Source of the DNA: PRS1 sp965250265
GTDB lineage: Bacteria; Bacteroidota; Bacteroidia; Flavobacteriales; Flavobacteriaceae
NCBI GenBank assembly: GCA_965250265.1
Contig: CBDFNO010000013.1
Span: forward strand, 248,001 to 312,000
Direction: 5' to 3'
DNA length: 64,000 bases
The position numbers were made by a program, and so were the translations under genes. Shown piece by piece: positions 35,444-45,900 of the stretch (positions are counted from its first letter, which is position 1; the number at the start of each line of letters is the position of its first letter). Under the pieces are notes generated by a model. The model ran no database searches and was not told where the DNA came from. It was given only the letters and a program-made list of their open reading frames with translations.

Positions 35444-38173
35444 ATGATAAAAACTGCATATATAGACAATCAAGCGTTCAGCATCGTTGAAGGAGAAACT
35501 ATTCTTTCGTTTATAAAAAGATATAAAGACAAAAATCTGGTCCCAACATTATGCGATGCGCCAAATCTTGATCCATTTGGTTCTTGTCGAGTGTGTAGTG
35601 TAGAAGTTGCATTAGAGGAAAACGGAGCGGTAAAAACAATGGCGTCTTGCCATATTCCAGTTGCTGAAGGACAATATATTTATACAAGCACAGAAAGTGT
35701 AAAAGCATTACGAAAGAATATTCTGGAACTTGTACTTACAGATCATCCTTTAGATTGTTTAACCTGTGAGGTAAATGGCAATTGTGAGTTGCAGACAGTT
35801 GCTGCACAAGTAGGCATTAGAGAAGTACGTTATCCTGAAGGTGCAAATCATTTGCATAAAACCAAAGATTTAAGTCATCCTTATATGACTTCCGATTTAT
35901 CGAAATGCATCAACTGTTATCGTTGTGTTCGTGCTTGTGATGAAGTTCAAGGCGAGTTTGTATTAAGTATGGCAGGACGCGGATTTGATACTCATATCAT
36001 TAAAGGTTTAGATGAATCATTTATGGATTCAGATTGTGTGAGTTGTGGTGCTTGCTCGCAAGCCTGTCCTACTTCTGCAATTTCAGATGTGTTTCAATCA
36101 AAAGCCATTTATGCAACAGATACAACACGAACCATTTGTACTTATTGTGGTGTTGGTTGTAATTTGGAAGTTGCGACAAGTAATGGTGAAATTTTAAGTA
36201 TAACTGCACCTTATGACGCCGAAGTTAATCAAGGTCATACCTGTCTAAAAGGACGATATGCCTTTAAGTTTTATAATCATCCAGAGCGTTTAAATTCGCC
36301 AATGATAAAACGAAATTGTGAGTTTGAAAAGGTGTCTTGGGATGAAGTTTATGACTATATTTCAGATAAATTAAATTCTTATAAAAATGAATTTGGACCA
36401 GATTCCATAGCTGGAATTTCCTCTTCTCGATGTACAAACGAAGAAAATTATTTGATGCAGAAATTCTTCAGAACAGTTATCAATACTAATAATATTGATG
36501 GTTGTGCAAGAGTTTGTCATTCTCCAACTGCTTTAGGAATGCAACGCACATTTGGAACAGGAGCTGCAACAAATTCAATAGACGATTTAAAAGAAACCAA
36601 CTGCATAATGGTTATTGGAGCCAATCCAACAGATGCACATCCAGTAACTGGTGCAAAATTGAAACAGTTTGCAATGAAATCTGGAAATGTTTCTATCGTT
36701 ATTGATCCAAGACGAACCGAATTAGCTAGATATGCGACATATCATTTAGCATTACGACCGGGAACTAACGTGGCCGTTCTTAATATGATGATGTACTATA
36801 TTATCAATGAAGGATTAGCCGATGCTTCATTTATTGCAAGTAGAACAGAAGGCTATGAAGATTTTAGTAATGAAATCCTCAATATAGATTTAGATCATTT
36901 AGAAGCCGTTTCCGGAGTTGATAGGGAAGACGTAAGAGCAGCAGCGATGGCTTATGCAACATCACCTAATGCAATGTCGTTTCATGGATTAGGTGTCACA
37001 GAACATTCACAAGGGACATTTACCGTAATGCAAATTGCCGATTTAGCCTTATTAACCGGAAACATTGGCAGACGAGGCGTTGGAGTTAATCCGTTACGAG
37101 GTCAGAATAACGTACAAGGTTCGGCTGATATGGGTGTACAACCACATCAAGGTGCTGGCTATTTAGATATTACTAAAGATGATGTAAACAAAAAATATAA
37201 CGCTTTTTATGGTGTAGACGTACCACAAAATATTGGTTACAAAATTCCTGAAATGTTTGATGCAGCTTTAGATGGAAAACTAAAAGCGATTTGGATTATT
37301 GGTGAAGATGTTGTGCAAACCGATCCAAATACACAAAAAGTTATCCGAGCATTAGAAGCTACAGATTTGGTGATTGTACAAGAATTATTTATGACAGAAA
37401 CTGCAAAATATGCTGATGTGATTTTGCCAGGAGCATCATTTTTAGAAAAGAATGGGACATTTACAAATGGTGAACGTCGTGTACAAGCTGTTAGACAAGT
37501 AGTAGAGCCTATTGAAGGTACAAAACCAGATGGTCAGATAATTGTAGATATTATGAATAGAATGGGTTATGCCCAACCGGATTACACGCCAGATGGAATA
37601 CTTGAAGAAATATCTCAAATTGTTCCTTTCTTTGCTGGAATTACTTGGGATAGATTGGGCAAAAATGGCTTACAATGGCCAGTTGCCAAAGATGGAACTG
37701 ACACTCAAATTCTTCATAAAACAGATTTTAAACGTGGTAAAGGCTTTTTTGAGTTTAATGCTTGGGAAGAAACAAAGGAGTTGTTGTCACATGCTGAAGA
37801 TTATCCTTTAATTTTAACTACCAATCGTGAATTAGAGCATTATAATTGTGGCGCTATGACACGTCGTACTGCAAACGAACAAATTCTTCAAGATGATTAT
37901 TTAATGATTAATCCAGAGGATGCACAAGAAAATTTAATTAGTGACGGCGACTCTGTATGTCTAGAATCACCTCGAGGAAAAGTTGATGTTAAAGCCCGAA
38001 TTACTGACGAAGTCAAAAAAGGAATATTAAGTACAACTTTCCATTTCCCAGAAATTATGATAAATAATTTAACCGGAGATATTCATGATTCTGAAGCTAT
38101 GTGCCCAGAATACAAAGTGGTTGCTGTTCGCATTAGAAAAAGCAAAGGGAAGTTTAAAAAACAGTTGGTTTAA
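35444..38173 (+). CDS. Formate dehydrogenase catalytic (alpha) subunit, molybdopterin type
   Basis: 909-residue NuoG-like plus molybdopterin oxidoreductase protein. From the N-terminus: [2Fe-2S] (Cys37, 48, 51, 69); His-ligated cluster region (His101, Cys105, 108, 114); two ferredoxin [4Fe-4S] sets (Cys155-165 and 198-208); catalytic-domain cluster (Cys232, 235, 239, 267); and the Mo-ligating Cys358 in ARVCHSPTALG, so it is a Cys rather than Sec enzyme. The arrangement matches soluble FdsA/FdhF-type NAD-dependent formate dehydrogenases. Ends at a strong shared terminator. Confidence 0.92.
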   Translation: MIKTAYIDNQAFSIVEGETILSFIKRYKDKNLVPTLCDAPNLDPFGSCRVCSVEVALEENGAVKTMASCHIPVAEGQYIYTSTESVKALRKNILELVLTDHPLDCLTCEVNGNCELQTVAAQVGIREVRYPEGANHLHKTKDLSHPYMTSDLSKCINCYRCVRACDEVQGEFVLSMAGRGFDTHIIKGLDESFMDSDCVSCGACSQACPTSAISDVFQSKAIYATDTTRTICTYCGVGCNLEVATSNGEILSITAPYDAEVNQGHTCLKGRYAFKFYNHPERLNSPMIKRNCEFEKVSWDEVYDYISDKLNSYKNEFGPDSIAGISSSRCTNEENYLMQKFFRTVINTNNIDGCARVCHSPTALGMQRTFGTGAATNSIDDLKETNCIMVIGANPTDAHPVTGAKLKQFAMKSGNVSIVIDPRRTELARYATYHLALRPGTNVAVLNMMMYYIINEGLADASFIASRTEGYEDFSNEILNIDLDHLEAVSGVDREDVRAAAMAYATSPNAMSFHGLGVTEHSQGTFTVMQIADLALLTGNIGRRGVGVNPLRGQNNVQGSADMGVQPHQGAGYLDITKDDVNKKYNAFYGVDVPQNIGYKIPEMFDAALDGKLKAIWIIGEDVVQTDPNTQKVIRALEATDLVIVQELFMTETAKYADVILPGASFLEKNGTFTNGERRVQAVRQVVEPIEGTKPDGQIIVDIMNRMGYAQPDYTPDGILEEISQIVPFFAGITWDRLGKNGLQWPVAKDGTDTQILHKTDFKRGKGFFEFNAWEETKELLSHAEDYPLILTTNRELEHYNCGAMTRRTANEQILQDDYLMINPEDAQENLISDGDSVCLESPRGKVDVKARITDEVKKGILSTTFHFPEIMINNLTGDIHDSEAMCPEYKVVAVRIRKSKGKFKKQLV

Positions 38174-38209
38174 AATTAAAGCCTCTTCTTTTTAAAGAGG
38201 CTTTAATTT
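38173..38209. terminator. Bidirectional terminator between formate dehydrogenase and the propeller protein
   Basis: A 15-bp near-perfect stem (AAATTAAAGCCTCTT against AAGAGGCTTTAATTT) around a short T-rich loop, placed between two convergent genes. Confidence 0.88.
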
Positions 38210-41200
38210 CTAATTCATTTTTATGGCGCCAATACCTTTATCCCATAATTGTTTATTATATTCTGGAATAGATGAATTTATAAATGCATTTGCTCTACTA
38301 TTTAATACCTTCCATTGTGCATCCAGTTCAGCTTTTCTATCTCTTGACGACCGATTTACTCGTGGAATACTACTCTCTGTGGCATTAATCAAGAACAGAT
38401 ATTCTGCAGTAAATTTGTTTGGATAATTTTCTACATCATCATACGCTTTAGACAAACGCTGTATCATGTCTTCATCCCATTTCGCTAATTGACTAATTAA
38501 CTCCTTCCCAGCTTTCACCAAATCATCATTCCCTGATTTCTTTTTTAAAATTGCTACTACTTCTTTCAATTGATTTTTAGCTTTATAAAGTAAATTTACT
38601 TTATTGTGCATATCAGTTAATGACTGTTCCATTATTTTCATAAAAGAATCATATTCTTCATATTGCCCAGCTATAGTTTTGTATTGTGGATTTTCATTTA
38701 TTACTGCAATAGTAGTACTCACAACTTTATTTCCAACCTTTAACTCGATGCTATAGTTTCCGGGAGGCGTTTTATGACCTCTATAATTTGCCTCTATATA
38801 AACATTTGGAACTCCCGGCATAATTGGATAACTCATGTTCCAAACAAATCTGTTTAACCCTTCCTTTTTTGAAAGTACTGCCGCCGGAGGTGGACCGCCA
38901 TCCCATCTTTTATAAGATTTATCTTTAACTGAACTAATTTTATTTACAATCTCGTCGTTGCCATTCTTAATTTCTAAAGTAACCTCAACAGAATCTTCTA
39001 ACTTTGGAAGTTCGTAATAAATTACAACGCCATTAGCTGGATTAATACCATTAAAAGTACTGGATCCCTTAAAACTATCACTATTCCCATTTAGTGGGCT
39101 ACCCCAAAACCCATTTAAAGCCGTTTCTGGCTTATAAAGTTTAATAGATTCGGCACTAGAATTATATTGTGATAAAAGCGCTAAATCATCAAGAATCCAA
39201 AAAGATCTTCCCGATGTTGCAACTACCAAATTACCTTTATGTACTTTTAAATCTGTTATTGGAGTTATTGGCAAATTCAGTTGAAAAGATTCCCAAGATG
39301 TACCTCCATTCCATGAGATATAGATACCAGTTTCGGTGCCTGCAAATAACAAATCTTTACGAGAAGCATCTTCTCTCACCACGCGAGTAAAAGCTCCATA
39401 AGGAATTCCTGAACTAATATTCGTCCAGCTTTTACCATAGTTAGTTGTTTTATATAGTGCAGGTGTATAATCATTTAATTTATATCTTGTTGTAGCTATA
39501 TATGCTGTTGCAGGATCATGAGGTGATATATCGATAGCATTAACAAGGCATTCTTGTAATCCATTAGGTGTCACATTTTCCCAAGTTTTTCCATCGTCTT
39601 TAGTAATATGCACTAGTCCATCATCGCTACCTGTCCAGAAAACGCCTTTTTCGTGTGGAGATTCTAACATATAAGCAATGGTTCCATAGTTCTCGGCACC
39701 AACTGCTTCATTAGTATACGGACCTCCACCATTTCCTTGTTTATCATCCAAATTACGTGTTAAATCAGGTGAGAACTCTTCCCAAGTAACTCCAATATCT
39801 TTTGTTCTCAACACTAATTGAGCAGAATGATAAAAAGTACCTGGATCATGTTGAGACCAAATAATTGGTGCATTCCAATTATATAAATATTTCATATCTC
39901 GAGCTTCCCGGCCAAGATATTGAATTGGCGCAGCCATTATTTGTGTACTAGCCTTTGCTTCCATATCCAAAGCTTCAATGGTACCTAAATAACTTCCACC
40001 TAAAACATATTTAGGATTATCAGGATCGAAAGCTAAAAATGCACTTTCACCTCCTGCAGCATAAGTCCAATCTTGCTCTGAAATACTCCTGCGACCAGTG
40101 GAAAGACTTGCTATTTTTATTGAAGTATTATCTTGCTGGCCTCCGTAAATATTATACGGAAATAAATTATCCGTACTTATGCGATAGAATTGTGCTGTTG
40201 GCATATTGTCTTGTCTGGACCATGTTTTACCCTTATTGAATGAAATTGCTGCACCACCATCATTAGCAATCACCATATTATTAGAATTATTCGGATTAAT
40301 CCAAAGATCATGATAATCGCCATGGGTTCCTGTTATACGTTCCCAGGTTTTTCCTCCATCAATAGATCGCAAGGCTGGCGCACTTAACACGTAAACCGTG
40401 TTATCATTATTAGGATCTGTAAACACTTCAATATAATACCAGGCGCGTTGTATTAGTCGATGATCATCACTTACTCTAGTCCAGTTGCCTCCAGCATTAT
40501 TAGACACAAAGAGGCCTCCTTTTTCTTTGTTACTATCACTTTCAATTAAAGCATACACTTTATCAGAATTTGAGCGACAGACTGCAATAGCCATTTTCCC
40601 CTTTTCTTCTGGTAAGCCTTTATGAATTGAATTCCAAGTCTCGCCACCATCAACCGATTTATACAACCCACTTCCTTCCCCACCACTGATTATTTTCCAA
40701 GGTGCCCGTTGATGATACCACATAGCAGCATACATTACTTCAGGAAAATTCATATCCATAGATAATTCTACTGCTCCGGTAAAATCATTTACAAATAATA
40801 CATTTTTCCAGGTTTTTCCACCATCAGTAGATTTATAAACACCACGTTCTTTAGTCGAACCAAACATTGCACCTTGAGCTGCTACAAAAACGATATCTGG
40901 ATTGTTCGGATGAATAACAATTCGAGAAATATGCTGTGTATTTTCTAATCCTATTTTCTTCCATGACTTACCAGCATCAGTAGATTTATAAACACCATCT
41001 CCGTAGGAGGTCATTACTCCTCTTATGGCATGCTCTCCCATACCGCAATAGACAATATTCGGGTTAGACTCGGAAACAGCAACAGCTCCAACTGAGCCTG
41101 TTTTAAAAAACCCATCCGAAATATTTTCCCATCGTTGTCCTGCATCTTGAGTCTTCCATAAACCACCACCAGTTGTTCCCATGTAATAGGTCAAAGGATC

Positions 41201-41350
41201 GTTTACAACGCCACTTGCAGTAACAGACCTACCACCTCTAAAAGGCCCAATGTTTCTATATTTAAGTGGCTTAAAATAAGATTCCGCCTCTTGAGCAGTC
41301 AATGAAAATAAAAGAAAGAATAAGGTGCTAAAGGAAAGTAATTTTTTCAT
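38210..41350 (-). CDS. Secreted BNR/VPS10-type beta-propeller protein
   Basis: 1046-residue exported protein with a signal peptide (MKKLLSFSTLFFLLFSLTAQ). Many Asp-box units (S/T-x-D-x-G-x-x-W, e.g. STDAGKSWKK, STDGGKTWKN, SVDGGETWNS) form one or two large propellers over about 30-740. The remainder is a beta-sandwich plus a helical tail. It is usually annotated as glycosyl hydrolase or VPS10/sortilin-like; no glycosidase active site is evident. An in-frame TTG-led extension to 41410 is rejected because the promoter and signal peptide support this ATG. No T9SS tag was seen. Confidence 0.85.
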   Translation of the reverse strand: MKKLLSFSTLFFLLFSLTAQEAESYFKPLKYRNIGPFRGGRSVTASGVVNDPLTYYMGTTGGGLWKTQDAGQRWENISDGFFKTGSVGAVAVSESNPNIVYCGMGEHAIRGVMTSYGDGVYKSTDAGKSWKKIGLENTQHISRIVIHPNNPDIVFVAAQGAMFGSTKERGVYKSTDGGKTWKNVLFVNDFTGAVELSMDMNFPEVMYAAMWYHQRAPWKIISGGEGSGLYKSVDGGETWNSIHKGLPEEKGKMAIAVCRSNSDKVYALIESDSNKEKGGLFVSNNAGGNWTRVSDDHRLIQRAWYYIEVFTDPNNDNTVYVLSAPALRSIDGGKTWERITGTHGDYHDLWINPNNSNNMVIANDGGAAISFNKGKTWSRQDNMPTAQFYRISTDNLFPYNIYGGQQDNTSIKIASLSTGRRSISEQDWTYAAGGESAFLAFDPDNPKYVLGGSYLGTIEALDMEAKASTQIMAAPIQYLGREARDMKYLYNWNAPIIWSQHDPGTFYHSAQLVLRTKDIGVTWEEFSPDLTRNLDDKQGNGGGPYTNEAVGAENYGTIAYMLESPHEKGVFWTGSDDGLVHITKDDGKTWENVTPNGLQECLVNAIDISPHDPATAYIATTRYKLNDYTPALYKTTNYGKSWTNISSGIPYGAFTRVVREDASRKDLLFAGTETGIYISWNGGTSWESFQLNLPITPITDLKVHKGNLVVATSGRSFWILDDLALLSQYNSSAESIKLYKPETALNGFWGSPLNGNSDSFKGSSTFNGINPANGVVIYYELPKLEDSVEVTLEIKNGNDEIVNKISSVKDKSYKRWDGGPPPAAVLSKKEGLNRFVWNMSYPIMPGVPNVYIEANYRGHKTPPGNYSIELKVGNKVVSTTIAVINENPQYKTIAGQYEEYDSFMKIMEQSLTDMHNKVNLLYKAKNQLKEVVAILKKKSGNDDLVKAGKELISQLAKWDEDMIQRLSKAYDDVENYPNKFTAEYLFLINATESSIPRVNRSSRDRKAELDAQWKVLNSRANAFINSSIPEYNKQLWDKGIGAIKMN

Positions 41351-41376
41351 AATGAAATAGTTAGTTATGCGAATCT

Positions 41377-41410
41377 CAAATATAAAAAATATAACTGGCT
41401 TACTAGCCAA
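41377..41410 (-). promoter_or_regulatory. Bacteroidota-type promoter for the BNR propeller gene
   Basis: Minus strand: TTG (41408-41410), a 23-nt spacer, and TATATTTG (41377-41384), an exact -7 box, 26 nt before the ATG at 41350. Confidence 0.6.
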
Positions 41411-41529
41411 TAAATATTATTTCATAATTCTTTGTTAAAGTAAAAAACAGAATGCTTTTTTTAGTAATTTTAAAGGGTTTGCTTTCTGCATTCATTTCAT
41501 CTAATTATATTTTAATTAAATTATAAAAA

Positions 41530-41985
41530 ATGCCAACGTACACTTTAAAAATTAACGGAAAGTCTCAAACTATTGAGGCTGACTCTGATACTCCTTTATT
41601 ATGGGTATTAAGAGATCATATTGAATTAGTAGGAACTAAATATGGCTGTGGAATTGGTCAGTGTGGTGCCTGTACAGTACATGTTAACGGAAATGCCACA
41701 AGGAGTTGTTCAACACAAGTTTCACAATTAGAAGGTATGGAAATTATCACCATTGAAGGGCTATCTAAAGATGGTGATCACCCTGTACAGAAAGCTTGGT
41801 TAGAACATGATGTTCCACAATGCGGTTATTGTCAAGCTGGTCAGATTATGACCGCAGCAGCCCTATTGAAGAACAATCCGAATCCTTCAGATGAGGAAAT
41901 AAAAACATCAATGAGTGGAAATATTTGTCGATGTGGGACATATATAAGAATTAATCAAGCAATAAAAACTGCTTCAAAACTTTAA
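41530..41985 (+). CDS. (2Fe-2S) subunit of isoquinoline/xanthine-type molybdenum hydroxylase
   Basis: 151-residue small subunit that relays electrons from the Mo site. The plant-type [2Fe-2S] motif GCGIGQCGACTVHVNG lies in the N-terminal half; the second cluster set CGYCQAGQ and GNICRCGTY lies in the C-terminal half, as in IorA and CoxS. It is followed 11 nt later by the large subunit. No FAD subunit is present, which fits the IorAB-type two-subunit arrangement. Confidence 0.92.
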   Translation: MPTYTLKINGKSQTIEADSDTPLLWVLRDHIELVGTKYGCGIGQCGACTVHVNGNATRSCSTQVSQLEGMEIITIEGLSKDGDHPVQKAWLEHDVPQCGYCQAGQIMTAAALLKNNPNPSDEEIKTSMSGNICRCGTYIRINQAIKTASKL

Positions 41986-41996
41986 AATCAAGAGTC

Positions 41997-44198
41997 ATGA
42001 CAATAGTAAAAACACAATACAACCGTCGTTCATTTTTGAAAGTATCAGCTGCCGCAGGTGGAGGTTTGCTTATAGGCTTTAGCTGGTTAACGGGATGCAT
42101 TTCAGATTCCAAAACGGAGGCAGTGGCAGTTCCAAATGAATGGTTTGAAATAAACGGATATATAAAAATAGGAGATACGGGTATGGTAACGATATATTCA
42201 CCTAACCCTGAAATTGGTCAGAATGTAAGAACTTCAATGCCAATGATTGTGGCAGAAGAATTGGATGTAGATTGGAAAAAGGTTGTGGTTGAACAAGCTC
42301 CCTTGAATACAGGATTCTATCAAAATCAATTTGCAGGTGGAAGTCTTTCAATAAGGTTAAGTTGGAATGCCTTAAGAATGGCTGGCGCTACTGGCCGAAG
42401 AATGTTATTGGAAGCAGCCGCAAAAGAGTGGGAAATATCTGTTTCAGATTTAAGTGTTACTCAAGGAATTATAAAAGAAAAAAATGGAGAGAGAACCATT
42501 ACGTATGGAGAAATAGCTTCAAAAGCTGTGGATATTGAAGTTCCTGAAGAAGTTGAACTTAAAGAGATAAGTGAATTTAATTTAATAGGAACAAGTAAAA
42601 AGAATGTTGATGGAAAGAAAATTGTAACGGGTGTGCCTTTATTCGGTTTAGATTTCAAAAGAGAAGGTATGAAACTGGCTATGATACAACATCCTCCTGC
42701 TTTTGGAATGAAGTTGAAAAACTTTAACGAAGAAGAAATAAAAGGATTGGATGGGGTAAAAGACGCTTTTATCATCGATACCACAATTGAGGATCCAGAT
42801 TGGAATGATGAGAAAGGATTTCTTCAACTTATAGCAATCGTTGGAGATTCCACCTGGCAATTAATGAAGGCCAAGCGAGCCATTAATGCAAATTGGGAAA
42901 CTGTGAGCGAATTGGAGAATTCAGAAATGCATCTAAAGAAATTAGAAGACGCTTTCGCTTCTGGAACTGTAGGAGCGAACAGAAAAGATGGCGATCCTGA
43001 TGCCGCATTTGCCAAAGCATCTAAAATAATTGAACGAACCTATAGTTCACCATTCCTTCCACATAACACGATGGAACCTATGAATTTCTTTGCCAATGTT
43101 ACAGATAATTCTGCTGAACTTATTGGTCCTACACAAATGCCAGAGCCAACTGAAAAATCGGTTTCTAAATTACTAAATATTCCCCTTGAGAATATTACTG
43201 TCAATATGACGAGAATGGGTGGAGGATTTGGTAGGAGACTTTATGTGCATTATGCCCTTGAAGCTGCTGCAATTTCTAAAAAAATAGGCGCACCAGTTAA
43301 GCTTATTTACACTAGAGAAGATGATATGTCTCAAGGAACCTATAGACCTGCTTATCAATCTAGATATAAAGCAGGTTTGGACGAAAACAACAATTTAGTC
43401 GCTTTTTCAGTAAGAGGAACTGGCTTACCTGAAGGATCTGTTTTTCCTAATCGTTTCCCAGCTGGTACAATTGATAATTATTTAGCAGAATCAATTGGAG
43501 TGGAAACCAATGTTACTACTGGAGCATGGAGAGCTCCAAGATCTCACTTTACAGCAGGTGCCGAGCAATCGTTTCTCGATGAAGTAGCAGAAGCAGCTGG
43601 TAAAGACCCTATAGATTTTCGTTTAGAATTGTTTGATCGAGCTATCAACAACCCAGTTGGCGAAAAACATGAATACGAAGCAGAAAGATATGCAGGTGTA
43701 TTAAAACTGGTAAAAGAAAAATCTAATTGGGGAGCAGCAAGTCCTGGTGTTTACCGAGGTGTAGCAGCCTATTTTTGCCACTCAAGTTATGTTGCAGAAG
43801 TTGTTGATATTGTTTTATTAAATGGACAACCAAAAATTAAAAAAGTTTGGTGTGCTGTTGATTGTGGCATCGTAGTCAACAAAGATGCCGCTAAAAATAT
43901 GGTACAAGGAGGTGTAATTGATGGAATTGGTCATGCAATGTATAGTCAATTAACTTTTAACAATGGATCAGCAAATGAAACTAATTTTGACAGATACCAA
44001 TTAATGCGTCATTCTCAGGCACCAGAAAATATCGAGGTTTTCTTTGTAAAAAATGATATCGCACCAACTGGATTAGGAGAGCCGGGACTACCACCAGCTG
44101 TGGGAGCATTAGCAAATGCATTATATCAAGCAACAGGTCAACGTTTTAGTAAGCAACCATTTGCTAATCAAATAAATGCAAAAATGCCACTTGGCTAG
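41997..44198 (+). CDS. Molybdopterin-binding subunit of isoquinoline 1-oxidoreductase-like enzyme
   Basis: 733-residue large subunit with a twin-arginine signal (NRRSFLKVSAAAGGGLLIGF), so the folded Mo-enzyme is probably exported with its small partner to the periplasm. Cofactor motifs include MGGGFGRRLYV, VTTGAWRAPRSH and the catalytic-Glu region TGLGEPGLPPAVGA near the C-terminus. It resembles IorB and membrane-linked aldehyde dehydrogenases; the substrate is likely an aldehyde or N-heterocycle, not decidable here. It sits in a run with XdhC and a MobA-like transferase that would load its cofactor. Confidence 0.9.
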   Translation: MTIVKTQYNRRSFLKVSAAAGGGLLIGFSWLTGCISDSKTEAVAVPNEWFEINGYIKIGDTGMVTIYSPNPEIGQNVRTSMPMIVAEELDVDWKKVVVEQAPLNTGFYQNQFAGGSLSIRLSWNALRMAGATGRRMLLEAAAKEWEISVSDLSVTQGIIKEKNGERTITYGEIASKAVDIEVPEEVELKEISEFNLIGTSKKNVDGKKIVTGVPLFGLDFKREGMKLAMIQHPPAFGMKLKNFNEEEIKGLDGVKDAFIIDTTIEDPDWNDEKGFLQLIAIVGDSTWQLMKAKRAINANWETVSELENSEMHLKKLEDAFASGTVGANRKDGDPDAAFAKASKIIERTYSSPFLPHNTMEPMNFFANVTDNSAELIGPTQMPEPTEKSVSKLLNIPLENITVNMTRMGGGFGRRLYVHYALEAAAISKKIGAPVKLIYTREDDMSQGTYRPAYQSRYKAGLDENNNLVAFSVRGTGLPEGSVFPNRFPAGTIDNYLAESIGVETNVTTGAWRAPRSHFTAGAEQSFLDEVAEAAGKDPIDFRLELFDRAINNPVGEKHEYEAERYAGVLKLVKEKSNWGAASPGVYRGVAAYFCHSSYVAEVVDIVLLNGQPKIKKVWCAVDCGIVVNKDAAKNMVQGGVIDGIGHAMYSQLTFNNGSANETNFDRYQLMRHSQAPENIEVFFVKNDIAPTGLGEPGLPPAVGALANALYQATGQRFSKQPFANQINAKMPLG

Positions 44199-44221
44199 AA
44201 CATACTTAATAGGTTGATTTT

Positions 44222-45232
44222 ATGACTCACGAATTCAAACATATTGTTGAAGCCTCAATTGAGGCCAAACAAAATGGACTAAAATCTGTTTTGGCAACAG
44301 TTGTAGATTTGGATGGCTCTTCATATAGAAAACCAGGAGTTCGTATGCTTATTCTTGAAAATCAAACTATGATTGGAGCTGTAAGTGGTGGTTGTGTAGA
44401 GAAAGATATTTTAAGACAATCACAGTCAGTATTTCAAACTGGTAAATCGAAAATGATGACTTATGATGGTCGGTATCGTTTGGGTTGTGAAGGGATTCTT
44501 TATATTTTATTAGAAGAATTTCAACCTAGTGATGATTGCATTTCAGCGGTTAATTTAAATTTAAAGAAAAGAACTTCTTTTAATATTTATTCTAATTATA
44601 AAAAAGAAGAAGGTGTTTTTGAAGGGTTAGGAAGCATTATAGAGTTCTCTAATGAACAACATAAATTGTCCCATTTTGAAACAAAAGAGGGAATAAATGT
44701 ATTTACAGAAGCTCTTCCTCCTTGTTTCAAATTAATGATTTTTGGTACAGAACACGATGCTGTTCAATTATGTAAATTAGCGGTCTATAATGGTTGGGAT
44801 GTGACTATAGTTTCAGGTCCTTTGGAATCTAAAACCATTAAAAATTTTCCTGGTGCAACAGCATTTTATTCGGTCTCTCCTGATAATTTAGAATTAAAAT
44901 CTATAGATAATGAAACCGCAATTGTATTAATGTCTCATAATTTCGCTAATGATTTGAAGTATTTGATAGAGCTAAAAGACACAAAACCAGTTTATTTTGG
45001 AATGTTAGGACCTTCAAAGCGCAGAGAAAAATTATTATCTCAATTTTTAGAGTATTGTCCAGATATTGATGAGTCATTTGTAGAAAACATTTATGGCCCA
45101 GCAGGCTTAAATATTGGAGCAGAAACACCACAGGAAATTGCAATTTCAATTGTCTCTGAAATTTTAACGGTTGTAAGAAAGCAAGAACCAATATCTTTAA
45201 AAGAGAAACTCGTTGGAATTCATTCCAAATAA
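44222..45232 (+). CDS. XdhC/CoxI family molybdenum-hydroxylase maturation protein
   Basis: 336-residue protein with the XdhC_CoxI N-terminal domain (ATVVDLDGSSYRKPGVRMLI, SGGCVEKDI) and a C-terminal Rossmann-like domain (KLMIFGTEHDAVQL, MLGPSKRREKLL). XdhC binds molybdenum cofactor and promotes its sulfuration before insertion into xanthine-oxidase-type enzymes. Its place between the hydroxylase large subunit and a MobA-like transferase fits that role. Confidence 0.9.
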   Translation: MTHEFKHIVEASIEAKQNGLKSVLATVVDLDGSSYRKPGVRMLILENQTMIGAVSGGCVEKDILRQSQSVFQTGKSKMMTYDGRYRLGCEGILYILLEEFQPSDDCISAVNLNLKKRTSFNIYSNYKKEEGVFEGLGSIIEFSNEQHKLSHFETKEGINVFTEALPPCFKLMIFGTEHDAVQLCKLAVYNGWDVTIVSGPLESKTIKNFPGATAFYSVSPDNLELKSIDNETAIVLMSHNFANDLKYLIELKDTKPVYFGMLGPSKRREKLLSQFLEYCPDIDESFVENIYGPAGLNIGAETPQEIAISIVSEILTVVRKQEPISLKEKLVGIHSK

Positions 45233-45247
45233 ATTAATTCATTTCTT

Positions 45248-45841
45248 TTGGCGAATATAGTTGTATTAATTCTGGCTGCTGGTAGTTCATCCCGAATGGG
45301 AAGACCAAAACAACTTTTAAAATGGAATAAGACAACCCTTTTAGGGCATACTATTCGTACTGCTAGAGAAATAAACCCTATAGAAGTATTTGTAGTTTTA
45401 GGAGCTAAATACAATCTTATTAAGTCTGAAATCAATCAGGATGGCATTCAAATATTAAATAATGAACATTGGAAAAGGGGATTGGGAAATTCCATAGCTT
45501 TTGGTGTTGGACAGATTTTGAAAAACGATTTGAATTTTAACGGAATTCTTATTACGCTAGCTGACCAACCTTTAATTGATTCAACATATTTGAATTCATT
45601 AATACAGGAATTTGAAGTTGGTAAAAGTCAAATTATTGCGTCGTTATATAAAAATGATAAGTTGGGAGTTCCTGTATTGTTTGATAAATTTTACATTGAA
45701 GAATTGACTAAATTGGATGATGATAAAGGTGCTAAAGTGCTATTACATAAATATTCTAACCATATTTCAGCTATAAATGCTAAACACATTGTTTCAGATA
45801 TTGATACTTTAGAAGATTACGAAAGGTTATATAATGCTTAA
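45248..45841 (+). CDS. MobA/MocA-like nucleotidyltransferase for molybdenum cofactor
   Basis: 197-residue NTP-transferase fold protein: LILAAGSSSRMGRPKQLLKW is the nucleotide-binding loop, and ITLADQPLIDSTYL carries the metal-binding Asp. The MocA group adds CMP to molybdopterin for xanthine-oxidase-type enzymes, fitting the upstream hydroxylase genes. The apparent start is TTG, 15 nt after the XdhC stop; no in-frame ATG is available near the conserved N-terminus, so a rare start codon is probable. Confidence 0.88.
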   Translation: MANIVVLILAAGSSSRMGRPKQLLKWNKTTLLGHTIRTAREINPIEVFVVLGAKYNLIKSEINQDGIQILNNEHWKRGLGNSIAFGVGQILKNDLNFNGILITLADQPLIDSTYLNSLIQEFEVGKSQIIASLYKNDKLGVPVLFDKFYIEELTKLDDDKGAKVLLHKYSNHISAINAKHIVSDIDTLEDYERLYNA

Positions 45842-45900
45842 CACCAATAGTAATTACACTCTATTTTGTGAATATGATTCCAGAGCCTCACGTTTTTCAA

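Noticed and set aside
41351..41410. 20-codon extension of the BNR propeller gene
   Set aside because: It contains the promoter -7 box and would bury the signal peptide.
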